Assembly (NCBI RefSeq): GCF_934725225.1
Contig: NZ_CAKVAM010000002.1
Span: 124,001 to 188,000 of the forward strand
DNA: 64,000 nt
Direction: 5' to 3'
Source: an uncultured Treponema sp.
GTDB taxonomy: Bacteria; Spirochaetota; Spirochaetia; Treponematales; Treponemataceae
A model generated the notes under the pieces. That model did no database searches, was not told where the DNA came from, and saw nothing but the letters and a program-made list of their open reading frames with translations. A program made the translations under genes and the position numbers. Shown one piece after another: positions 59,529-64,000 of this stretch. The first letter of the stretch is position 1. Each line of letters opens with the position of its first letter.

Positions 59529-59803
59529 TTTGTTAAGCTCCTTAAAGTTATTTTTATTGCTATGAGCGTGAGGCACCAGCAGAACGCCTTTGACACCGCT
59601 CTTTTTCTCCAGTTCCAGTAGTCATAATTGCTGTAGCGGAAAACGTATGACATTATGAAAATCAGAACGCTTCCTGCTGTTATGAACACTAGAAGCGCGA
59701 GCGGCGTGAAGTGCAGGTTCAGGAAATGAAGAATATATGCCAGCCGTGCGTTGAGAAGTCTTATTATGCCTGACGATTTCAAGGCTGACAGAATCCTGTT
59801 CAT
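59525..59803 (-). CDS. Small membrane protein
   Basis: The product is 92 residues with two hydrophobic helices (LALLVFITAGSVLIFIMSYV and KAFCWCLTLIAIKITL). No family. It is translated between two SSB genes and coupled to the following one. Confidence 0.6.
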   Translation of the reverse strand: MNRILSALKSSGIIRLLNARLAYILHFLNLHFTPLALLVFITAGSVLIFIMSYVFRYSNYDYWNWRKRAVSKAFCWCLTLIAIKITLRSLTN

Positions 59804-59805
59804 TT

Positions 59806-60276
59806 TCAGACAAGCTCCTCTGTGTCAGAATAGATGTCTGAATCAAAGTCCGGATCATCCTCATAAATCATGGTTTCCTCATTCTGTGTTTCCACTTGTG
59901 GAGCTGCGTCGTTTTCGGAAGCCGGAACATTGCTCTTTTCCGCCGAATCTTTCGTGTCGAAAATAAGCTGGATGTTCCTTACGCCGATTGCTGTCGCGCT
60001 TTTCTTCACTCCGTCCTTTTCCCATCTGTCCTGCTTCAGGTAGCCGTCAATAATAACCTTTCTGCCTTTTGTAAGATAAGGAAGAACTTTTTCTGCATAG
60101 GAGTTGTATACGGAAAGCGGAAAGAAATTTCCGACCTGCACAAATTCGCCTTTCTCATCCTTGTAGCTTCTGTTTGTCGCTATGCTGAAAGTCGCGATTT
60201 TCATGCCGTCTGGCAAGGTCTTCATCTCCGCATCCCGGACTACGCGTCCGAAAAGTTTCACATCGTTAAGCTCCAT
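59806..60276 (-). CDS. ssb: Single-stranded DNA-binding protein
   Basis: The product is 156 residues from ATG 60276. LNDVKLFGRVVRDAEMKTL, IATFSIATNRSYKD, FFPLSVYNSYAEKV, and KGRKVIIDGYLKQDRWE match the OB fold of SSB. The acidic tail ends DSDIYSDTEELV rather than DDDIPF. GAGGAG lies just beside a palindrome copy (60290), which precedes it on the coding strand. Confidence 0.93.
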   Translation of the reverse strand: MELNDVKLFGRVVRDAEMKTLPDGMKIATFSIATNRSYKDEKGEFVQVGNFFPLSVYNSYAEKVLPYLTKGRKVIIDGYLKQDRWEKDGVKKSATAIGVRNIQLIFDTKDSAEKSNVPASENDAAPQVETQNEETMIYEDDPDFDSDIYSDTEELV

Positions 60277-60289
60277 TTTTTGCTCCTCG

Positions 60290-60305
60290 ACCGACACGTG
60301 TCGGT
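60290..60305. repeat. 16-bp palindrome before ssb
   Basis: Exact copy; on the minus strand it is followed by CGAGGAG and the ssb start, the same arrangement as at 5475. Confidence 0.9.
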
Positions 60306-60542
60306 CTATCTGATATTGTTTCTAATTCGCATCGCAATGCCGAACACTGCCGCGCAGACTAGTATTGCCCAAAGCGCTATTCTTACAGTCCATACAATTT
60401 TGTATTGCAGGCTCTGGCTTTTGAAATTTTCCATGAACCGCATTATCCGCTGAAGGACTGCAAGATTTTCGTTTCCTTCGTCTGGATTCTTGTTCTCAAA
60501 GAAGCTCAGAAAGTCATCCAGCCGTTTTTTCTTTTTTCTCAT
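60306..60542 (-). CDS. Small single-pass membrane protein
   Basis: The product is 78 residues. The N-terminus is basic (RKKKKRLDDF) and VRIALWAILVCAAVFGIAM is one transmembrane helix. It overlaps the Rep gene by four bases. The function is unknown. Confidence 0.6.
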   Translation of the reverse strand: MRKKKKRLDDFLSFFENKNPDEGNENLAVLQRIMRFMENFKSQSLQYKIVWTVRIALWAILVCAAVFGIAMRIRNNIR

Positions 60543-61732
60543 GCCTCTATTCCGTATTTCCTGTATATCTCGCTCATCTCCGTTTTCAGTTGCTCGCGAG
60601 TGTCCTTGTCTGCAAGCCTTGCGAATCCGAGAGATATTTTCCGTCTGATGAAATTCTCCTCGTCTATTTTGAAAAGCCTTTTCTTTTCTGCTGGAAGATT
60701 CCAGATTCTACGCGCGATTCCAAGTTTCTCCTCGTCGTTCGCGCTTGTCATGTCAAAGCCGCATTCAGGGCAGCTTGCGTAGATGTTGACTTTCTCTTTT
60801 CCGCAGACCGGACAGACGCAGAAATATTTTTCATTTTCAGCCGCTTTTTCTGAAAGTTCTGTCTGACAGTTCCTGAATTCCTGGAGAATGTCATTCTGGA
60901 AGAAAAGCCTGTATGCAAGCCCTCTAGGATTCGCAGGCTTCTTTTCCGCGACACGCTTTCTGATGAACTCAAGATAGTTTTCCGCTGATTCTGTTTTTAT
61001 TTTGTTTTGCAAAAAGAATGCTGCTGCTTTTTCCGGGAAGCTCTCGTCAAATGCGTTCTTTCCGAAAACTTTTTCTGAGGCAGCCTTTAAATCAGCAGCA
61101 GAATTTCTGAATTCATTTTTTAAAGAATCAGTAACTGGATAATCACTGGTAAGAGAATCGTTTAAAGCATAGGAACTGGAGTTCCCTTGCGCATAGGTAT
61201 TTCCGTTCCTTTCCGCAAAGGTAGCGTAGTTCCTATGCGGAATTTCAGGAGGCTTTTCTGATTCCGCATAGGTCGTTTTTGTCCCTTGCGGATTTTCTTT
61301 TGTCGCAAAGGTAGTGGAATTCCTTTGCGGAATTTTTCCGTTTCTGTCAGAATCTTCTTTTTTTGATTCTTGCCGTTCAGCAGCCTTTGTGTTCAGAAGC
61401 GTATCGTAAGCTTCCGTTGTCCTGTAGTACGAGCGTTTTCCGCCCTGTGTTATGACGGTTTCTCTCTGCATGAGTCCTTTTTCCACGAACGCATCGAATC
61501 TGCGCCGTATACCTTTTTCTGATGTGATTCCGATTACCGGCAGGTCTTCCATTATCTTGGAGATTTTTACCCAGCCGAAAATTTTCGCATTGTCGGTGGA
61601 ATCCTTGAAAATGCGCTTCTCCATTTTTCCGATGAAGAAATTCGCGAACCAGTCGAGAATCAGTGCGTCCGTTACATCAAGTCCGTATTCGAGAAGTTTT
61701 TCCTGAGAGTATGCGAAGACAGAGAACCTCAT
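60539..61732 (-). CDS. Replication initiator-like protein with internal iterons
   Basis: The product is 397 residues. The N-terminus (YGLDVTDALILDWFANFF, then SEKGIRRRFDAFVEKGLM, GGKRSYYRTT) matches the winged-HTH of plasmid and phage replication initiators. A low-complexity middle (~130-190: NSTTFATKEN, NYATFAERNG, NSSSYALN) is encoded by DNA repeats at 61167-61330. A zinc ribbon (CPVCGKEKVN, CPECGFD) lies near residues 300-325. This layout suits an initiator that binds its own gene as origin, as lambda O does. The ATG overlaps the previous gene. Confidence 0.75.
   Translation of the reverse strand: MRFSVFAYSQEKLLEYGLDVTDALILDWFANFFIGKMEKRIFKDSTDNAKIFGWVKISKIMEDLPVIGITSEKGIRRRFDAFVEKGLMQRETVITQGGKRSYYRTTEAYDTLLNTKAAERQESKKEDSDRNGKIPQRNSTTFATKENPQGTKTTYAESEKPPEIPHRNYATFAERNGNTYAQGNSSSYALNDSLTSDYPVTDSLKNEFRNSAADLKAASEKVFGKNAFDESFPEKAAAFFLQNKIKTESAENYLEFIRKRVAEKKPANPRGLAYRLFFQNDILQEFRNCQTELSEKAAENEKYFCVCPVCGKEKVNIYASCPECGFDMTSANDEEKLGIARRIWNLPAEKKRLFKIDEENFIRRKISLGFARLADKDTREQLKTEMSEIYRKYGIEA
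61167..61330. repeat. Iteron-like array inside the rep gene (possible origin)
   Basis: GCAWAGG half sites at 61167, 61191, 61215, 61266 and 61305 are each followed 10 bases or so later by CCTWTGCGG-like inverted halves (e.g. 61232-61240 and 61322-61330). The first three are exactly 24 bases apart. The array suggests initiator binding sites. No separate AT-rich or DnaA-box region was defined. Confidence 0.7.
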
Positions 61733-61965
61733 GCCTTTTCCTCCTTCTGGAGATTCCTGCCATGCTCACGGAGAATCCCCTTGAGTTTTTCCTGCATCAG
61801 AATGAATTTTCCGTCCGGAATGTCCCTGTCGATAAACGGAAGAAAAATTGATGTTATTCTTGCGGCGAAGTCATCGTCGGTGGGCTTCTGCGCATGGACA
61901 GTTTCCGTGCGGTTTGAGAGAGTCTCGATGTATCCTTTCTGCTGGAGTGTAGATATGTAGTTCAT
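61729..61965 (-). CDS. Small protein upstream of rep, unknown
   Basis: The product is 78 residues. YISTLQQKGYIETLSNRTE then FAARITSIFLPFIDRDIPDG. No domain is known to me. It overlaps the rep start and the previous stop by 4 bases each, so the four-base-overlap operon continues here. Confidence 0.58.
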   Translation of the reverse strand: MNYISTLQQKGYIETLSNRTETVHAQKPTDDDFAARITSIFLPFIDRDIPDGKFILMQEKLKGILREHGRNLQKEEKA

Positions 61966-62153
61966 GGCTGCTCGCTGTATTGCTCATATTCAGCAAGTTC
62001 AAGAATCTTGTCGCAGTTGTTTTCAATGCGTTCAAAGCAGTATCCGGTGTCATAGTTGAAGTTTCCGGCGCATGAATTCGGGATTGATTTGCAGAAACTC
62101 TTCAGACTTATTATCCATTTCATAAAGCTGAGAAACATTTTTTCGTTTGTCAT
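61962..62153 (-). CDS. Small protein, unknown
   Basis: The product is 63 residues with several cysteines (FCKSIPNSCAG, YCFERIENNC). It ends in EQYSEQP. No family. It overlaps neighbours. Confidence 0.5.
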   Translation of the reverse strand: MTNEKMFLSFMKWIISLKSFCKSIPNSCAGNFNYDTGYCFERIENNCDKILELAEYEQYSEQP

Positions 62154-62369
62154 TTAATAACCTCCTGATTCAAACATTCTCTTTATCTCTTTTTCAGCAA
62201 ATTCAGAATTTTCCAGGAAATCTGACGGATTCATTCCTGTTTCATAAACTTTTTTGCCAAAAAATATTTCTAACGGATTGAAACATTCAGTTTTTGAGTT
62301 TGCTGGATTAAGTTTCAAAGGATTGAATTTCAAAAATATTCTGCTGTTTTCATCTTTTTCATTCTGCAT
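62154..62369 (-). CDS. Small protein, unknown
   Basis: The product is 71 residues. It begins QNEKDENSRIFLKFNPLKLN and has the NPSDFLENSEFAEKEIKRMFE helix. Function unknown. It is immediately followed by the next gene. Confidence 0.5.
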   Translation of the reverse strand: MQNEKDENSRIFLKFNPLKLNPANSKTECFNPLEIFFGKKVYETGMNPSDFLENSEFAEKEIKRMFESGGY

Positions 62370-62411
62370 TCTCTCGATTTCCTCCAGGTCTAATCCGTTA
62401 TTGTTTATTGA

Positions 62412-62528
62412 TTATTTCTGAAATGAGGTTTTGATGTATAATACGACCGCAATAACTGTAATTATGATTGAAACAATCAGCTTGATTGTTTCAAGAAGCA
62501 TTTTTTTTCTCTTCTTTTTCCTCTTCAT
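62412..62528 (-). CDS. 38-residue membrane peptide
   Basis: The sequence is MKRKKKRKKMLLETI, then one hydrophobic helix (KLIVSIIITVIAVVLYI). A GAGGAG ribosome site lies 9 bases upstream and it overlaps the next gene by ATGA. Such short basic-membrane peptides may be toxins or small regulators. Confidence 0.5.
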   Translation of the reverse strand: MKRKKKRKKMLLETIKLIVSIIITVIAVVLYIKTSFQK

Positions 62529-62716
62529 TTCTTGTTCTCCTCAAACAGGTTAAGCTGTTTTTCCTTTTGCATTGCCTCTCTTATTGCGATGATGTCGTCA
62601 ACGGTTTTCTCAAGTTCCTTTGACTTTTTAAGGGATTTCTGTGAGCGTGTCCGAAAATAGTTTTTCTGTGCCGTCCTCATTTCTGCGACAATATCTGCAA
62701 ACTGTCCTGCTGTCAT
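62525..62716 (-). CDS. Small helical protein
   Basis: The product is 63 residues, highly charged and helical (AEMRTAQKNYFRTRSQKSLKKS). It overlaps both neighbours. No family. Confidence 0.55.
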   Translation of the reverse strand: MTAGQFADIVAEMRTAQKNYFRTRSQKSLKKSKELEKTVDDIIAIREAMQKEKQLNLFEENKK

Positions 62717-62862
62717 TTTTTATTGGCCTCTCTTGTCTTATCTCTTTTGCGGCATTTTTCCAGATAGAATTCTGTCATCTCATATCTTTCTTTCGCCTCA
62801 ATAATTAGAACTTGATAAATTGCAATTAGAATTTCCTTTATGAAATTGACAGCTCTAATCAT
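62713..62862 (-). CDS. 49-residue protein with hydrophobic helix
   Basis: It opens MIRAVNFIKEILIAIYQVLII and ends in a basic helix (EKCRKRDKTREANKK). GAGGGAGAG stands before the ATG. Overlaps by ATGA on both sides. Confidence 0.5.
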   Translation of the reverse strand: MIRAVNFIKEILIAIYQVLIIEAKERYEMTEFYLEKCRKRDKTREANKK

Positions 62863-63032
62863 TTGTTCTCTCCCTCTGAAAACTCTATCCGCTCTTTGAT
62901 TTTTTCTTCATATTTTGGAAATGAAGTCATGTCAAATGAACCAAAACTAAAGCTTTTTCTCTTCCGTTTTTCTATAATCTGAATTTCAGTTATTTTTGTT
63001 GTTTTTACTATGCCAATCAAAATCCATAACAT
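62859..63032 (-). CDS. 57-residue protein, unknown
   Basis: It opens MLWILIGIVKTTKITEIQII, is basic in the middle (EKRKRKSFSF), and ends EFSEGENK. AAGGAGAG precedes the start. An alternative start lies five bases further in. Confidence 0.5.
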   Translation of the reverse strand: MLWILIGIVKTTKITEIQIIEKRKRKSFSFGSFDMTSFPKYEEKIKERIEFSEGENK

Positions 63033-63048
63033 ACTTCTTCTCTCCTTG

Positions 63049-63141
63049 CTAATTTAGTTTTCTTATCTCATATTCTGAAGCACGGATTACGATTGCTATG
63101 AGGAAAAGACCAAGTAAAATAGAACTGAAGGAAGTTGCCAT
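63049..63141 (-). CDS. 30-residue membrane peptide
   Basis: One hydrophobic helix (SILLGLFLIAIVIRAS), then EYEIRKLN. The ATG lies just past the stop of the ParB-like gene, whose GGAG sequence serves as the ribosome site. Confidence 0.45.
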   Translation of the reverse strand: MATSFSSILLGLFLIAIVIRASEYEIRKLN

Positions 63142-63143
63142 AC

Positions 63144-64000
63144 TTACTCATCTCCTTCAAAGACATCATAAAAATCAGAAATATCCGAGTCATTATTTTT
63201 TGAATCAGAATGTTCTTCTTCTTGATTCTGCTCATCGTCCAGATTGAAAGCTCTGTAGATTCTTGCCGCAGAGAAATCATCGAAATGGCTGTCGTTGCGG
63301 ATTTCCTCGGCAGATTTTCCGCTCTCAATTTCAGACAGAATGAAGTCGTAGATTTCATAAGCAAGGTCGCTGCCCTTTTTCAGCCCGGCTTCGTAAGCGG
63401 CTTTGCGCTCCCTTGTCCGCTCGGAATCCTGTTCAGGAGAAAGTCTGTATGACGGACGCTCGATTCCGTCCGAATGGTTGAAGTTCAGTCCGGCAGGCGT
63501 TCCCTCGTTTGTGGAGAGAGATTCTGAAATGTCGTCGTCGGAAGATTTCTTCTTTGACGCTTTGCGTGATTTTCTCTCAGCCTTGATTTCCTTGCAGATG
63601 TCCTTTACTGTTGCTTCGCCTGATTCAATCCTGTCCAGCTGCTCATCGGTCGCCTCTTCGTCAACGGTTTCCTGCTCGACGATTTCGTTGTAAATCTGAT
63701 TCGGGGAAGCCTCTCCGCTCTCGATTCTTTCAATCTGCTCGCCGCTCGCCATGCTGTTCACTTTGTTCGCGCGCTCGACTGTTTTTTCAGACACTCCAAG
63801 TTCTTTTCCTATAGCCTCGTTCTTGTTTCCCTCGATGCTCTGGATATAGTCGCTTCCCATAAGCTCCTGGATATTTTTCAGAAGGTCGATTCCGCTAAGG
63901 TTTCTTCTGTCGGTCTGCAGGTGGAGCGCATAGCGGTGTGCCTCGTCGAAAGTCGCGAATGTATGCTTGAAGTACGGAATCATGGTTATTCCGGCCATTT
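63144..64000 (-). CDS. ParB-like protein, C-terminal part, cut by the window edge
   Basis: The frame is open to the right edge; ~285 residues are seen. AGITMIPYFKHTFATFDEAHRYAL, QTDRRNLSGIDLLKNI, then EAIGKELGVSEKTVERANKV follow the ParB pattern of a QxxRRNL nuclease-fold end and an HTH. The rest is acidic and repetitive (IESGEASPNQIYNEI and IESGEATVKDICKEI, a duplicated block). ParB partitions plasmids. An N-terminal NTPase motif would be outside the window. Confidence 0.7.
   Translation of the reverse strand, partial: MAGITMIPYFKHTFATFDEAHRYALHLQTDRRNLSGIDLLKNIQELMGSDYIQSIEGNKNEAIGKELGVSEKTVERANKVNSMASGEQIERIESGEASPNQIYNEIVEQETVDEEATDEQLDRIESGEATVKDICKEIKAERKSRKASKKKSSDDDISESLSTNEGTPAGLNFNHSDGIERPSYRLSPEQDSERTRERKAAYEAGLKKGSDLAYEIYDFILSEIESGKSAEEIRNDSHFDDFSAARIYRAFNLDDEQNQEEEHSDSKNNDSDISDFYDVFEGDE

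Noticed and set aside
61167..61330. The repeats as only low-complexity protein sequence.
   Set aside because: Inverted half sites and exact 24-base spacing at DNA level go beyond what the peptide needs.
1..64000. The repeats as a CRISPR array.
   Set aside because: Palindrome copies are far apart and irregular, with no spacers or cas genes.

Overview
The window is most of a conjugative, self-replicating element, probably a plasmid or plasmid-like integrated element, from a spirochaete that I would guess is a gut or rumen Treponema. The host guess is inference. It rests on the many Cys-lipoproteins with Ig-like (Big2) or InlB-like domains, PilZ-like proteins, a poly-G promoter tract of the kind known from T. 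pallidum, and the codon style. No rRNA, tRNA or CRISPR array was seen, and no integrase.

Layout. 1-2.3 kb: tail of a secreted protein, a TPR gene end, an IS30-family element and a possible IS200/IS605 stub. 2.3-8.5 kb: topoisomerase III, a possible Rep-like protein, small accessory genes, an ASCH protein, a zeta-type toxin pair and a VirD2/RlxS-like relaxase. 8.6-17.8 kb: VirB8/TrbF, VirB9/TrbG, VirB10/TrbI and a giant Big2 lipoprotein. 17.8-21.3 kb: minus-strand lipoproteins and small genes, one with an in-frame stop. 21.4-25.0 kb: an AT-rich defence island with a TIR plus caspase pair (type IV Thoeris-like) and a divergent RloA/RloB (AbiL-like) pair. 25.1-36.0 kb: coupling protein, a PBECR-type nuclease, CopG-like protein, VirB11, B2, B3, B4, B5 and B6. 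36-38.3 kb: regulators on the minus strand (HTH-MazF fusion, PilZ-like). 38.5-57 kb: ArdC-like proteins, barnase/EndoU-like nuclease proteins and a 4071-aa polyvalent protein (zincin, N6-methylase, SNF2 helicase, RadC/JAB). 57-64 kb: a minus-strand replication and maintenance operon (ParB-like, tiny membrane proteins, Rep with internal iterons, two SSBs, coiled-coil protein).

How it fits together. Topoisomerase, Rep, iterons, SSBs and ParB copy and keep the DNA. The relaxase, coupling protein and Trb-type secretion system move it. The ArdC, giant polyvalent and nuclease proteins look like anti-restriction or takeover factors for the recipient cell. Six of these cargo proteins, including the zeta-like toxin, share a short basic C-terminal tail ending in ER or YR, which I propose is a type IV secretion export signal.

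A second unusual signal is a 16-bp palindrome (ACCGACACGTGTCGGT). It is scattered through the mob/topoisomerase and replication parts, inserted in frame inside genes and also placed just ahead of ribosome binding sites.
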